From NCBI RefSeq assembly GCF_029867415.1, contig NC_081183.1, positions 30,219,806 through 30,283,805 of the forward strand: a DNA stretch of 64,000 bases, read 5' to 3'. This DNA is from Vicia villosa. Taxonomy: Eukaryota; Streptophyta; Magnoliopsida; Fabales; Fabaceae. How positions within the stretch are numbered: position 1 is the first letter of the stretch; every line of letters begins with the position of its first letter. Of this stretch, positions 12,121-25,490 are shown in pieces. Both the position numbers and the translations under genes were made by a program. Below the pieces are notes generated by a model. It saw only the letters and a list, made by a program, of their open reading frames with translations, was not told where the DNA came from and searched no databases.

Positions 12121-13937
12121 TGACACAGTTCGGTAACAAACACACATACTCTGGGGGGCTACCAAGTTAGGAAGAAGATTCCACTATCAGTTCGGTGACA
12201 AAAACACAATCACAATACAGTCACGAAACGTCACAATTATGAATCACGTAAGACACATGGGACATGACTCATGTATATGCATGTGGTACCAATCGGAGCT
12301 TCAGCCCCCGTCACCAATTTCCCAATTCAGAGGCACAAGGCATAAGCCTTCGTCACTAATTTGTCAATCCAGGCCGTCACAATATATATGCAAATGTATG
12401 CGACTCGATGAACCGAACATCACACAACATCATTATCATCATTTAATTCACAAAAGAATCGTCATAAGGCACACACCCATATCACAACTATTATCGATTA
12501 TTAAGGTAATAACACTTCACGCATAATACAACGACTTCATATAACAACGGAACAATTTCGATAATTCATCCAAATCAACGGTCGATACCATTAACAAATG
12601 AATCACAAAGATATTCACAACAATCACATTTACCGTTAAATTCACAAGATACCGTAATTTACCGCTAGACCGAATAGTTAATCTAAGTTTAAGTTTATTC
12701 CAATTTAATGGGCTTATTAAAAATTAATTCAACTATTAATTTAATCGACCGATTAATATCCCAATTTCGACAAAAGAACACCACCACATTAATGTACTAA
12801 TTAAAAGCTACCACGTAAATTTTCATCAAATTCAGGACAACTAATTATACCGCTTAATTCGGCTATTTCGATCAAACGCGACTGTTTTGCATTTTATAAT
12901 AATTACTACTATTACTAACCAATGGTTCCATTATTATCATATGCACTGCTACTGTAATACATAATGATTCTATTTAACATATACTACCACATATATACAT
13001 CCCATTAAGTAAAAGAAAATAATGTAATTAGTGCTTATGTGAAACTGCCAAGAAATACAGAACATAGGGTTGCGTCAAAACAAAATGATGGAGTAGGCAA
13101 CCTTACTACTAGTGTCATCCGTCAATGGACCATGGGAGTGTTCCGTCCGTCCTAGTGTATTCAACACTCCTATATGTATTCATTTTCACACTCACGCTAA
13201 CAACACAAACACAACACACCACAGTTCCAGTAGCATACGAACATGAACACAAACAAAAGCTTATAAGCATGAACATAAACAGCAACAATCACCACAACGG
13301 AAAACAGAGAATTTCTAAGCTCCGATAACAATTAACTCAGTAAAAACAAAATTTAAATCCCTAATCCCCACATACAAATACTCATAAGCCCCATTATAGG
13401 AAGAGAACCCCACCCTAACCTTGTTGGGATTGAAGAAAGTTCTACAAACCCTAGCACTTGGATTGGGACTCCTCTTCTCCACTTCAAGACCTAGCTTCTT
13501 TTCTCTCCAAATGGTTCTCTATATTTTTCTGGTTTGCTCTACTCTATCTCTCACTCTAACACACAAAAACCTATTCTTAATATAAAATTTGGGCTTAAGA
13601 GTTAACACCCCCTCAATATTCTTCACTTGATCAAAATAGGCCCAACTAATATCTATAATTATATTTCATTAAAAATAAAATCTACTTAATCAAATATACC
13701 GAATTATTACTCAATGCTTCATATTTCCGGTCTAATTTCACTTACTCGGAAAATTCCCAAAATGCTAGATATTAGCTCATTAATTAATATTTTTAATGCT
13801 AAAAATATCAAAATATCCGACTAAATATCGATCCGCTATCTCGAACTAATACCGACTAAATCGTCCCGAAACGCGAAAATTCAATAAACATCACAAATGT
13901 TAAAATCAAGCAAATAATTATTTTTCCGGGCGTTACA
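12121..13937 (-). repeat. Ty3/gypsy LTR remnant, minus strand
   Basis: Read on the minus strand the block begins TGTAACGCCCGGAAAAAT at 13937, the typical start of a class of plant gypsy (probably chromovirus) LTRs. It continues with an AT-rich promoter-like part and a leader-like segment with splice-like and CT/GA-rich sequence near 13400-13560. The phrases around 12290-12400 (paired AGGCACAAGGCATAAGCC, CCGTCACAA) resemble the distal part of such LTRs. The other end is not resolved, and no primer site, polypurine tract or coding region is visible, so this may be a solo or truncated LTR. Confidence 0.55.
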
Positions 13938-13977
13938 GCCGCTAAGGTAAACTAAATTTTTTATATAAATATAAAAA

Positions 13978-14150
13978 GGGACTTGCTAACCAGTGTCCTC
14001 AGGGCAATGGTTAAGCATTCCTAAAAAAGAAAATATTTTATAGAAATTTTAATATTTCAATTTCCAAGGTATTAAATACGAAGATTACCGAGATAGTTAC
14101 TATTTTTAAAATTTTAACCAATGCCGTGAGGGCACTGGTTAGCATTTCCC
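13978..14150. mobile_element. 173-bp MITE with about 37-bp terminal inverted repeats
   Basis: The left end GGGACTTGCTAACCAGTGTC... and the reverse complement of the right end GGGAAATGCTAACCAGTGCC... match over about 37 bp with few differences. The centre is AT-rich and non-coding. A clear TSD is not visible, so the superfamily stays open. Confidence 0.8.
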
Positions 14151-15403
14151 TTAAAATAATTTGTTTTGTTCAATGTCCTTATAATTTATGATTATGTAAA
14201 TTATGTAAATTGTGTGAAAGTATTTTGGCTGCATTTATTGTTTAGTGTACTAATTGATTTAAAGTATCATTTTTTCCGGCTGCATATAACATAATATGTT
14301 TCTCAAATGTGTGTAGTAATTTTGAAATAATTATTAAGATGTTGTATATAATCCTATATTCAAAATTATAGGGATTTGATGCCACTCAAATGATGGTAAA
14401 TTTTTTATATGACCATCATATTGTTTCATGTGAAACTATATCTTTAATGATATAATTTGTTTATGTGCAAAATATGTGGTAGAGTTTGTTAAACTCTAAT
14501 GATGATATATTATACAACCACTTCTCAGTGTAGTTTTGCACTAAAAATAAAATTAGTACCTCATTGTATAATCAAAGTATTTAATACTAGTGGATTCTGA
14601 TAAATGTATATCCTATTTTTTTTATGTTGGATCAGTGGGCGTGCATTCATCTGTACACAAAATAATAATATAATCTGGAAAGAAACTTAGATTATTATTC
14701 TCATATTGTCATATATTCTCACGTGCACTATAAAATATGACTTATTCTAAGAAGACTTTCAAATATTTAATAATTCGAAGAAGTATTATTCTATTATAGT
14801 GAGATATATATTATTCTCTTAATCTTGAGAATCATCATAATTTGATGTTTATGTCGATATTGAAAAGGCGCAATAATTCTTTAGCATGCAATAATATTGT
14901 GTTATTCTATCTTCAATAGTCCACTTTTATCAGGTCATATAAGTAAATATCAATACTTCTATCGAATATGATATTGTATTATGAAGGTACTTATGATTAA
15001 ATGTAATTACTCTCGTAATAGGGTATGCCTATATGTAATTACTATTCGTAGACCTATGTGGATATTCTGTGACCTATAATTTAAAACTCGTTAGTATAAT
15101 CACTACCCAAAGACTTATACACAGGAGTAAGTCTTTGATATTTTGGTTTAGTGGAAGTTTATCAATAGCATTTCATAGGCTTGAGCCATTCTTTATAACA
15201 TATTACTCTTCACTTAAATATGTTACTTTAAAATTCATCATTGTTTATATAAGTTGTGAGTTTTAACTTGTATGATTTGTCTTCCCTATCAGATATAATT
15301 TCTGCAGCATTGAAAATTACTTCTCTTTTGATTGATTAGTGATTTGACCATTATTGATATTCTAACATTAAAATTAATATTTTTAATAATTAGTTATTAT
15401 CAT
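14151..15403. other. AT-rich non-coding stretch, probably decayed copia interior
   Basis: No domain recognised. Its position before a copia-type polypurine tract (15404-15415) suggests the 3' untranslated part of a copia-like element, but no coding similarity supports this. Confidence 0.3.
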
Positions 15404-15772
15404 CCAAGTGGGAGATTGTTAGATTAATTATTTAACTAATCAAATATGGATTGAAATATTTAATTATTAATTATATTATGGTTAATATTATTAAACACTA
15501 ATTATTGATGAATTATTTGATTGAGTTTTGTGTTTGGATGGATCGAGTTATTCAGTTAAGTCCAATGAAAGGTCTCTCTCTGCCTTTAGCCGCTATTTAA
15601 ACATTGCCCTATTAAACATTAAGATACTCTAAACTTCTAAACAACAATGAGGATAATAATCCTCTCATACTTAATCTACTTAATCTACTGATGGTCTCAC
15701 CAAATCCTACAAAATACGTGGTTCATGATTTAATTCAATTATAAAATGTTTGTTATAATTTTGTATATAATA
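15404..15772 (+). repeat. Copia-type polypurine tract and start of 3' LTR
   Basis: CAAGTGGGAGAT is followed at once by TGTTAGATTAATTATT, the usual copia arrangement of polypurine tract plus LTR start. The LTR-like DNA runs to 15772, where a hAT element interrupts it; part may continue after 16482. No right LTR boundary was found. Confidence 0.5.
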
Positions 15773-16481
15773 CAAGCCCGGTCTAAGCTATAGGCAAACT
15801 AGGCATATGCCTAGGGCCTCAAAATTTAATTTCATATGTACCTACTATTACTATTTAATTAGAGATCCTGTCAATGAAAACAAAAATTAATAACTTTCAT
15901 TTTAATAATTTGTTTCTTTTCGATACTCCATTGATAGAATAACTACACTTTATTATCATTAGAGGATCTATTCACCTTTTTCAAGTAAAATCACGGTATT
16001 ATTGCTTATCTAATAAATTCTCTCTTGTTAGTATCATATTGTTATATTATTAATTTTTTTTAATTAATATAAATTCTCGCTGTCAATTTTTTTTAGAAGT
16101 GTTCTCCCACTTTTCTCTTGGACTAGAAAGAGAGAAAAGATATTGCACAAAACATAACTAGATTTTATTTATTTAATATTTTTAATTAATTTTAATGTAA
16201 AATCTTTATATTTATTTAATTATTTTATTTTTGGTAATTTTTTATATATGTGTTCATTGTAAAATATTTAGTATTTTATTTTAAATCATATTAAAATTTT
16301 GAATAAAAAATTTAAAATTAAAATTAAAATAGTTGAAGTTTTATTTGAAATATTGAACAAATTTAATTATCATATTTAATAAATAATTGTGTGATTTAAA
16401 AATATAAATATTGACTTTTAAATAAAATTATTATTTTTATAAAATTTGCCTAAGGCTTCATAATCGGTTGCGCCGGCCTTG
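15773..16481. mobile_element. 709-bp non-autonomous hAT element, TSD ATATAATA
   Basis: Ends are CAAGCCCGG and CCGGCCTTG (imperfect TIRs), flanked by perfect 8-bp duplications ATATAATA at 15765-15772 and 16482-16489. Subterminal sequence GGCATATGCCTAGGGCCTC is typical of legume hAT derivatives. The interior is AT-rich and non-coding. Confidence 0.88.
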
Positions 16482-16579
16482 ATATAATATATATTTAAAT
16501 TCTTCACATATGAGTATGTCACTAATTTAAATATGACGTGAAGAATTATTTATCAATCGAAAATTCAAATAAAAAAGAT

Positions 16580-17378
16580 TAGGGTACCGTTTGGCCGAGT
16601 TTTTTTCGAATGTAAAAGTTACTTTTAAGTTGAAGTTGAAAATAAGAGCTTTATAAATAAAGTTAAAGTTGTTTGGTAATATCTATAATTTTTTCAACTT
16701 TATTTATTTTAATTAAATCGTTTGATATATATCTATGAAAATATTTTAGTTAATATATAGATGAAATAATCTTAAAAAGTGGAAAAATAATAAAACATGA
16801 TTTTTCGTCTAAATTTAATATAGTGTTTGATGTAAAATATTTGCGAGTGAAAGTAGTGATTTTTGTTCATACTTTTAAAAATAATAAAATATTAGATATA
16901 TATGTAGAAATGTTTTACTCAAAAATGGATACAAATTAAAATAAATACTATTATAATATTAAAAGATATGAAATATGTTAAAAAAACAAATGAATATTAT
17001 TTTATAAATATTTAAAAATACGTGAAGATAATGTTGACACGTGAATGAATAATTTTTTTTGAATTAGATAAAATAAAATAATATGGGAAAAATTATGAAA
17101 ATGTATGTTGAATGAAGAATTAAAAAATACTACGAATGTGATAGTATAAATTGTGTTCTCTGAAATTCAAAAATATATAATTATGAACAAGTAAATATTT
17201 CAAAAAGTTATTATAAAGTTACTTTTAACATCTTTAATAGAAGCTCCTTAAATTGTATTTTTACTCATAAAATAAAAATAACTTTTTTTATAAGGAGGTT
17301 ATTCTAAATATTGTTTGGCCCTACTTGTTCTTTAAAATAGAAAATAAGTGAACAAAAAGTCAGGACAAACGTTACCTA
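16580..17378. mobile_element. MITE-like element of about 0.8 kb
   Basis: The left end TAGGGTACCGTTTGGCC and the reverse complement of the right end TAGGTAACGTTTGTCC are clearly related. The interior is AT-rich without ORFs. No convincing TSD was found; the GGG-CCGTTTGG style end is common in plant MITEs. Confidence 0.5.
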
Positions 17379-18149
17379 GATATTGATTATAACAATGTAT
17401 CCTTTTTTAATGATATTTTGTCAAGTTCTATTTATAAATTTTTCAAATAATGTATTTAAAATATAAATTTTTTGACAATATTTTTTATTTATTTATTCAA
17501 TAGACTTAGATTATAAATTGTCCAAATAATATATTTAAAATGTAATATTTTTTTTATTTTTATAAATAACATCATAGGAGTCAGGGGTGGCCCTGAGCAC
17601 GGGCTCGCGGGGCAGGAGCCCAGGGCCCCATAATTTTAGGGGCACCAAAAAACTTTTTTGTACCCTTATATATATTAAAAGAAATTTTTCTAATATAAAA
17701 ATACTTGTTAGAATTTTATTTTTGAAAAATACTGACTAACAAAATTATAGAGGCACTACAAAGTCAAAATTAAGAAAGTAATATAATTTCTCATAAATAA
17801 AATATAGAGAATAAAATTAATTAATTCTCCTAAAATAAAATCAATTAATGTTATATCAATAATTTTAGCAACTAAAGAGTTTAATTGAGACACTAAAATT
17901 AAAATAATGATATAGAGAATATTTTATATTATTGATAATGTTATTTGATAGGTTAGAAATCTTCTAACCATGCCAATTTTAGATTAAAGCTGTATTAATA
18001 AATTTTGGAAAACTTTTATTAAATACTTTTTAGGGCAATTAAGTGAGATAAGTAGTATATGCAACGTATTAATTCAAACTGCTAACATATTTATACTATA
18101 TTTTTGGAGTGTTACAACGTATTTATACTGTATTTTCTCATTCGACAAA

Positions 18150-18383
18150 ATATTGGAAAATCATGTGAATAGTGTATATGCAATTAAATCTCAAACTTCA
18201 TACGTAAGAGAAGCACTAGTTCAACTAGTTGAACAAGATAATGATCCCAAAATTAAGAGTGAAAATGAATCTTTAGTAACTCATGGAATTGCAAACTTTG
18301 AATTTTTAGTAGTTATGATTATTTAGTTTGAATTGTTAATGACTGTTAATGAAATTAGCAAAAGTTTGCAAAAAAAAGAAGAT
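18150..18383 (+). pseudogene. hAT transposase, middle segment
   Basis: The frame reads ENHVNSVYAIKSQTSYVREA, then LVQLVEQDNDPKIKSENESL, NFEFLVVMII and NEISKSLQKK, the conserved block of plant TTF-zinc-finger hAT transposases upstream of the dimerisation domain. A TAG at 18324-18326 interrupts it. It stops dead at 18385 where CACTACGCC begins, and the next expected motif resumes at 25833. The source protein is a nuclear cut-and-paste transposase; this copy is dead. Confidence 0.75.
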
Positions 18384-18385
18384 AC

Positions 18386-18750
18386 ACTACGCCAAATAAG
18401 TTATTTAATAGCACTTTTTTTTTGTTTTTGATAGCACTTAAAAGTGCTATTAACCGCGCCGCTATTGTAAACGTTTTTTTATTTAATAGCACTTTAAAAG
18501 CGCTATTAAAATACTAGTTTTTAATAGCTTTTTTCTTTAAGCGCTACTGAAGTGTACATTTTGCGCGTTTTTTGATTTGATTTTGATAGCACTTTCAACC
18601 TAAACGCTATTATAGGACACATGTTTGATAGCACTTTCAAACAAAGCGCTGATATATAGCACATGTTTGATAGCACTTTCAAAAAAGACGCTAATATATA
18701 GCACATGTTTGATAGCGCTTTATCTAAAAAGTGCTATTATAGGATGTAGC
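18386..18750. repeat. Left end of a second CACTA element with AGCGCT/AGTGCT subterminal repeats
   Basis: It starts CACTACGCCAAATAAG, a CACTA terminus, followed by about ten direct and inverted copies of TTTAATAGCACTTT / AAGCGCTATTAA. It lies exactly at the break in the hAT transposase; the bases before it are ATA. No matching right terminus was found before the hAT resumes at 25833, so the element is truncated on the right. Confidence 0.75.
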
Positions 18751-20013
18751 TATAAAATACTAAATGTTATGTCAAAAATATTATATATTAAAACTCATTT
18801 CATTTATATTTCCTTATAATATGTGTTATAATACTTATTACACATATTTACAAATGAATAATAATAATTAAATATAAAAATTAATATATTACAAAAACAA
18901 AACATGTTAGTGTTAGTTAGGATTAACCTTGTAATTGACATTTGATATTGAAAGTTAAAGCTAATCATAAAACTCAATGAAACATAGAAGAATAGAGTTT
19001 TCTTTTTACCTATAAACTCGTACAATACCAATATAAATCATAAAGTATTTTTATCATAGGGCATATATTTTTAACATAATCCTACACATAGGGATATCTC
19101 TCGATAAATTAGTTGAATATTCCACAAGAATCAATGTATCATTTGCATTGTAAGTATAGCAAGCATAAATTTCAACAATCTCATTAAGTACAAATCAAGT
19201 GACTTGAAAAATAAATATCTATTTTCACAACTAGATATCAAGGATGAAGAATAATTTTAAAAAAAAAATCTAGAACCTACAATTCTCAACTACAACCAAT
19301 TAAAAGCACAAAGAAATTGTCCTTCACCACTTTTAAATCACTCTTTAAAGCACTAGCAGCAGAACATTCTAACCAGCAAAATATTTACAATAATGAATAT
19401 TAATAAATTAATGAAAGAGAAGTAAAACCATGGTATATTACTCATCAAGTCATTCCCTTCATAAAATATTCATTTTTTATGAAGGCACAAAATTCTTTTC
19501 CCTAAATTCTCAATACATCTGATACAAATAATTAATCTATACCACAAAAAAGAAGAGACATTACATGTAGAACCAGAGTAAAGTATTTTACACCTCATAC
19601 CACAAAAAGAAGCTTACTTCATACAGCTTTTAATAATCCAACCTTCTAACATTTCTTTTCAGAGAATTCGGAGTCAAATCTTCCTCACTGAGATCTGGCT
19701 CCAATAAAGGTGCCTAGAAATTAATCACTAGAAATAATATTATAATTAACATATTGACGCTAATGTCAAACATAAATCAGGATGCAAATCCAAATATAGA
19801 TTACAAGTAAATCAAATCACATGGTGGCGGCACAATTAACACACCTGCCTCCTTTCCAGCCCTCAATGGGCTCATTCTAAATTTCCAGATGCTTAACTTC
19901 CTAAGTGATCCATAGAAAAATGAGAAGAAATTGCTCAAGGCCATACCCCATTTCCTAATCATCAAACACAAACATCTTATAAATAACATTTGAACTTAAT
20001 GAAGACAAAATAC
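18751..20013. other. CACTA interior, no confident gene
   Basis: AT-rich DNA. On the minus strand two splice-flanked open segments stand out: about 19801-19989 containing MSPLRAGKEAGVLIVPPP, and about 19640-19721 reading APLLEPDLSEEDLTPNSLKR to a stop. I recognise neither. They may be captured host exons or part of the CACTA gene set. Confidence 0.3.
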
Positions 20014-20157
20014 TGTATAGTAGATGACTTGTATTATAGGAGTGTATACAATGTATTGTGTATAGTATTGTGAACTGTACCCTATATAACTAAGCCAAGT
20101 GGCGTTTGTAAAAGATAAGAAATGAGTGAATGAAATACAGAGTATTTCACATTTCCA
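20014..20157 (+). repeat. Short 5' LTR of a copia element (boundaries approximate)
   Basis: TGTATAGTAG...TTTCCA has TG...CA ends and ends next to a primer site at 20161. A TATA-like CTATATAA lies at about 20082-20089. The 144-bp length fits the short LTRs of Ale/Retrofit copia elements. The 3' LTR is missing, so the left edge cannot be confirmed. Confidence 0.45.
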
Positions 20158-20160
20158 TTA

Positions 20161-20172
20161 TGGTATCATTCG
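20161..20172 (+). other. Primer-binding site, tRNA-iMet type
   Basis: TGGTATCATTCG begins with the eight bases complementary to initiator tRNA-Met used by most copia elements; the later positions have drifted. It lies 230 bp before gag. Confidence 0.7.
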
Positions 20173-20390
20173 CCTTGTGATCCTTTTCCGCTGCCGATCA
20201 AGAACGCTTCAAAGAAGCATCGTTCTTGCGTCAAGAAAACGTCTGAGACGTTCTTCATCACAGATCCCTCTAGCTTCAAAGAAGCTCTTCTCTCTTCGCG
20301 TGTCCAAGACGCGTCTTCGTCTCTTCTTGAGCTTCAGAGAAGCTCCGTGTTCCTCATTCATCTTCATCGATTACAGTTGTGCTAGCTGCC

Positions 20391-23300
20391 ATGGATTCAC
20401 CTCCAACCTCTCCTCGTGTATCTGAAACGTTGGGTTCGCTATCAACTCGCTCCACTTCATCTGGAATCAACACGTTTGGTCCGAAACTCTCCATTAAACT
20501 CAATGACAACAACTTTCTTCTGTGGAATCAGCAAGTTGAAGGTGTAATCCTCCCCAATCGGTTACATCGCTTTGTGGTGAGTCCTCAGATTCCACTGAAA
20601 TATGCTTCTGAACTTGATCGTCAAAATCTTGTTACCTCTGATGCGTATGAAGCCTGGTTGGTTCAAGATCAAGCTCTCTTTATCTGGCTTTTATCCACCA
20701 TCTCTGAGTCCGTGCTTCCTCGAGTTCTCTCTTGCAAACATTCTTTTGAAGTTTGGGAACGAATTCACAAGCACTTCAATGCTATGATGAAGGCTAAAGT
20801 TCGTCAACTCCGATCTGAGCTCAAGACTACAAAGAAAGCAAATCGCACAGTGTCTGAATATGTTCTCAAGATTAAGTCGATCGCTGATTCTCTGCTTGCT
20901 GTAGGGGATGTTATCACTGAAGAAACGCAGATTGATGCTATCTTGGATGGACTTCCTGAGGAATATAGTCCGTTCGTGATGCAAATGTATGGTAAATCCG
21001 ATTCTTTGACTCTTTATGATGTGGAAGCTTTACTGTATGTGCAGGAGGCTCAATTGGACAAATTTAGGCAAGAACTTGCTCTCTCCAATGTATCTGCTAA
21101 TCTTGCAATGTCCAATACCAATTCCAAACAAGCTCCTGCACCTAATCGTGGTAACTCGAATTATCGAGGTCGTGGCTATGATGGTCGTGGTAGGAGCAGA
21201 GGTCGAGGGGCTCCTTCATCCAGCTCAGGCAACAGGCCCACCTGTCAGCTCTGTGGTAAGTATGGCCATGCTGTGTTTGATTGTTGGCACAGGTTTGATG
21301 AGGCTTTCACTCCCAATGTGACATCTCAACAAGAAGCTCCCAATAGTAGCTCTGCTCAAGTTGCGTCCTCTCCACAGACTGAAGCTTCCAATGATGCTAC
21401 TGCGTTGATGGCTCATTCATTTGTCACCACTCAACAATTACATGTGCCTTCTGACCTTGATTCCCATGCCTGGTTCGCAGACTCAGGTGCTTCGCATCAT
21501 CTCACTCCTTACTCTGACTTTCTACATAGTAGTAAAATATATACAGGGTCCAGTAAAGTATGTGTAGGTAATGGTCATGTCCTTGATATTCATGCCATTG
21601 GAACCTCACAGAGTCAGTCCAAAATCACACCACAAGCCACATTAGTATTCAAAGATGTTCTTCATGTGCCTCAAATCACTATGAACCTCCTGTCTGTCTC
21701 ACAGTTTTCCAAGGATAATGCTGCTTATTTTGAATTTTATCCTAATCATTGCTACATTAAATCTCAGGTGTCTAATGCCACTCTATGCAAAGGCACCCGT
21801 GATGCTCATGGTCTGTACAGGTTCTCCTCTCTGCTGGTAGGAAGCTCTCCTCTATCTCGTGTGGATACTCTGCCTTCCTCTTCTCCAGTTGTCAATAATG
21901 CTGTGCAAACTGGTACAAACTCTATCTTGACTTTGTGGCATCGAAGACTTGGACATGCTCACTCTGAGGCTATTAGGTCTGTTCTACACACATGTAATAT
22001 TTCCATTCCACACAAAGATTCTGTACACTTTTGTAGCTCTTGTTGTTTAGGCAAGTCACACAAACAAACTGCTCCAATGACTCATACTGTGTATGTTAAA
22101 CCTTTTGAAGTAGTTCATACAGATTTGTGGGGTCTTTCCCCTTTACCCTCCAGTGGAGGCTTTAGATACTATATTGCCTTTGTTGATACTTTTACTCGAT
22201 AAACTTGGATCTACTTTCTGAAAAATAAGTCTGATGCTCTTAATGCTTTTATGTTATTTCATGCTCATGTTAAAACCCAATTTAATGCTCAAATTAAGTC
22301 CATTCAGTCTGACTATGGGGGGGGGGAGTTCAGGCCCTTTACAAATCACTTGGCCAAACTTGGTATTACTCACAGATTAACCTGCCCATACACATCCCAT
22401 CAGAATGGCACTGTTGAACGGAAACATAGGCATATTGTAGAAATGGGACTGTCCCTTCTTGCACAAGCTTCTATGCCTGTCAGTTTTTGGGACCACAGTT
22501 TCACCACAGCTGTATCTCTCATTAACAGGCTGCCTACAAGATTTCTCCCTAAATTTTCCTCTCCTTTTCATGCTCTACACAATTCTCTGCCCAACTACAA
22601 AGCCCTTAAGACCTTTGGGTGTGCATGTTACCCCAACCTTAGACCTTACAATCAACACAAATTGGAGTTCAGGAGCACTCAATGTGTGTTCTTGGGTGTT
22701 TCTCCTCAACACAAGGGCTTCAAGTGTTTAAACTCAGCAGGCAGAATCTTTATCTCCAAAGATGTTAGCTTTGATGAAAGTGTGTTTCCCTACTTGACTT
22801 TATTTTCATCCTCTGACATCTCTAGTACTGCACCCTCTTCAGGACAGTCTCTCATAATTCCCACTTTTTTTGACTTAACCTTGTCCAGTCCCAATCTTGC
22901 TACTTCTCTATCTCAGCCCATATCTAGCCCTACACTTGCCACTATTGCTAGCCCTGTTCCCATTCAGCCTATCCCAATTGTGTCTCCCAATGATGGTCCC
23001 ACAGTTAGTCATCACTCAGGCCCTGAACTACCTTCCTTTAACCCACCAGACAATGACCTCCCTCTCACCTCTGTGCCTGTTTCACAGACTGTCTCTGACA
23101 GTCAGTCTCATTTGCTGGCTAATGTGAATTCTGTACCTTCTTCACCACCACAGCCTACTCTGGTTACAAATAATTAACCACCCCATGGTCACTAGGGGCA
23201 AAACTGGTAGTCTCAAACCAAAGGTTTACTTGGCTTGCACTGAACCTAATTCTGTCAGAGAGGCTCTCTCTAATCCACAGTGGCTTGCAGCTATGCAAAC

Positions 23301-24430
23301 TGAGTATAATGCTTTGATTGCCAATAATACCTGGACTCTCACCTCTCTTCCCTCTAATAGAAAAGCTGTTGGTTGTAGGTGGGTTTTCAAAGTAAAGGAA
23401 AATGCTGATGGCAGTCTAAATAAATTCAAGGCAAGGCTTGTTGCTAAGGGCTATCTACAACAACAGGGCTTTGACTATAGTGAAACTTTCTCTCCTGTAG
23501 TGAAACCCACTACTATCCGGATCCTTCTAACCTTAGCCATTACTCATAAGTGGGAACTCCAACAGATTGACATTAACAATGCTTTCTTGAATGGTGATTT
23601 ACAAGAGGAGGTGTTTACGCAACAACCTCCAGGCTTTATCTCTGAAAACAAACAGCTGGTATGTAGGCTCAACAAAGCCCTCTATGGCCTGAAACAGGCC
23701 CCCCGTGCCTGGTATGATAAGCTTGCCCAGACTCTGCTTCACTTTGGCTTCAAACATAGTAGGTGTGACCACTCTCTCTTCATTTACTCTGCTCAAGGTG
23801 TTAATATGTATGCCCAGGTTTATGTGGATGACATTTTGATCACTGGTTCATCCTCTCCTTTAGTGCATGATCTTATTCAAAAGCTTTATCTCAAATTTGC
23901 CTTGAAGCACTTAGGTAAACCATCCTATTTCCTTGGTATTGAAATACTGTATAACTCCAATGGTTCCCTACTACTTACTCAGTCTAAATACATTCATGAC
24001 TTGCTAGCTAAAGCTCACATGCCTCGCGCCAATGGAGTTCCCACTCCTATGTTGAGTCAAACCAAACTCAGCAAGCATCGCACTGATGTTCTTAATGATC
24101 CAGGCTTGTATCGATCTATTGTAGGTGCCCTGCAGTATGTTACCCTTACAAGGCCAAATATTGCTTTCTCTGTTAATAAAGCTTGTCAGTTTATGGCTGC
24201 CCCATTGGAATCTCACTGGCTGGCTGTTAAACGAATCTTACGGTATTTAAGTGGCACTAGCTCCTTTGGTCTGCTTCTCAGCCCAACTTCTATTGATCAC
24301 AAATTCACTCTTCGAGCCTACAGCGATTCTGACTGGGCTAGTGACCCCGATGATCGTCGCTCTACATCTGGCTCTTGTGTATATCTTGGCCCTAATCTTG
24401 TTACGTGGAGCTCGAAGAAGCAGCCCCTAG
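20391..24430 (+). pseudogene. gag-pol: Copia gag-pol polyprotein, Ale/Retrofit-like, disabled and truncated
   Basis: The ATG at 20391 opens a polyprotein with the copia order. Gag carries a CCHC knuckle CQLCGKYGHAVFDC (21243-21284); protease has DSGASHH (from 21480); then GAG-pre-integrase (WHRRLGHAH, CSSCCLGKSH), integrase core (HTDLWG; QNGTVERKHR near 22400), RT with YVDD (23821-23832) and the start of RNase H (YSDSDWASDPDDRRSTSGS). It is dead: an in-frame TAA at 22200 in integrase, a frameshift around 23165-23185 between integrase and RT, and loss of everything after WSSKKQP at about 24430 where another LTR begins. No 3' LTR remains. The intact family replicates via virus-like particles and nuclear integration. 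The clade call rests on gag and protease style and LTR length. Confidence 0.9.
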
Positions 24431-25375
24431 TCTTCCACTAAGATACCCTCTAAGTCTTCTAGAGTATTCTGATCACAACCTGATCACTCTAGGAACACAA
24501 TGCTTAGATACCCTCTAAGACTTTCTAGGGAATCCGATCACAACTTGATATCCTCTAGATCTTTACAAATGAATGTAAACAAATTCTTACAAGAGTTATA
24601 CAATGCTTCTTAAAAAGCTATAATCACAACTGTGATATTTCTCTTAAAGTTTAAGCTTAATCTCACTAAGATATTACAACAGTAATGAAGTGAGGTTGAA
24701 GATGAAGTTTCAGAGCTTTTGAATTTGACAGTGTTTCTGTATGTTTGCGCAAAGTGTTGTATTCAGCTTCTCATCAGAACTTCTATATATAGGTGTTTGA
24801 GAAGATGACCGTTGGGAGCATTTAATGCGTTGCGTGATCCGTACAACATTGCATTTAATGTTTCACTCTTTTGTCAACTACCTCGAGCCTTGCTTTTCCT
24901 GCTTTAACTGACTTTGCCTTTAATAGCTTCTAACGTTCCTTTTGTCAGTCAGCGCATCCTGCCATCTTGTACTTGCTTCTGATCTGATCTTTGTAGATAC
25001 AACGTTTGAATATATCAGAGTCATAACAGCTTGGTGCAGAGCATCTTCTTGTCTTCTGACCTTGAAGTGCTTCTAGCGTGATACCATGAGAACTTCAGTG
25101 CTTCTGCTTCTGATCTCAAGTTCTTCTGATGCTTCAATAGACCATGTTCTGATTCTGCTTGACCATCTTCTGATGTCTTGCCAGAGCATGTTCTGATGTT
25201 GCATGCTGAACCTTCTGAGTCAGTGCTTCTTGCGCTGATTTTGTGCATGCTCTTTATATATTTCGTGAAATGGAAATTGCATAGGATTAGAGTACCACAT
25301 TGTCTCAAGCAAAATTCATATACATTGTTATCATCAAAACTAAGAATATTGATCAGAACAATTCTTGTTCTAACA
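24431..25375 (-). repeat. SIRE/Maximus-type copia LTR, minus strand
   Basis: On the minus strand it starts TGTTAGAACAAGAATTGTTC at 25375 and continues with the phrase around 25265-25320 typical of legume SIRE1/Maximus LTRs. Near the far end two tandem copies of a roughly 60-bp unit (AGATACCCTCTAAG...GATCACAAC) occur at about 24440-24550. The far end abuts the broken RNase H at about 24430, has no clean CA terminus and is probably truncated. Confidence 0.65.
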
Positions 25376-25418
25376 AGTTCCAGATTTGAATGTTGAATGG
25401 TAACTTCATATCTCACAT

Positions 25419-25490
25419 AATCAGTTTCTCTTCAAATTCATTACGGAGATCCTTAAACGTTGTTTTTCCTGATTCTATGAGCTCAGATAC
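25419..25490 (-). other. Exon-like segment of unknown origin
   Basis: On the minus strand, a TTGTAG acceptor precedes VSELIESGKTTFKDLRNEFE, then EKLI. It looks like a real spliced exon but I cannot name the gene. It lies between the SIRE LTR and the resumed hAT, in the stretch I assign to the truncated CACTA. Confidence 0.3.

Noticed and set aside
11463..12165. Short minus-strand frames after the CACTA
   Set aside because: No recognisable domain; overlapping frames of similar quality on both strands suggest chance.
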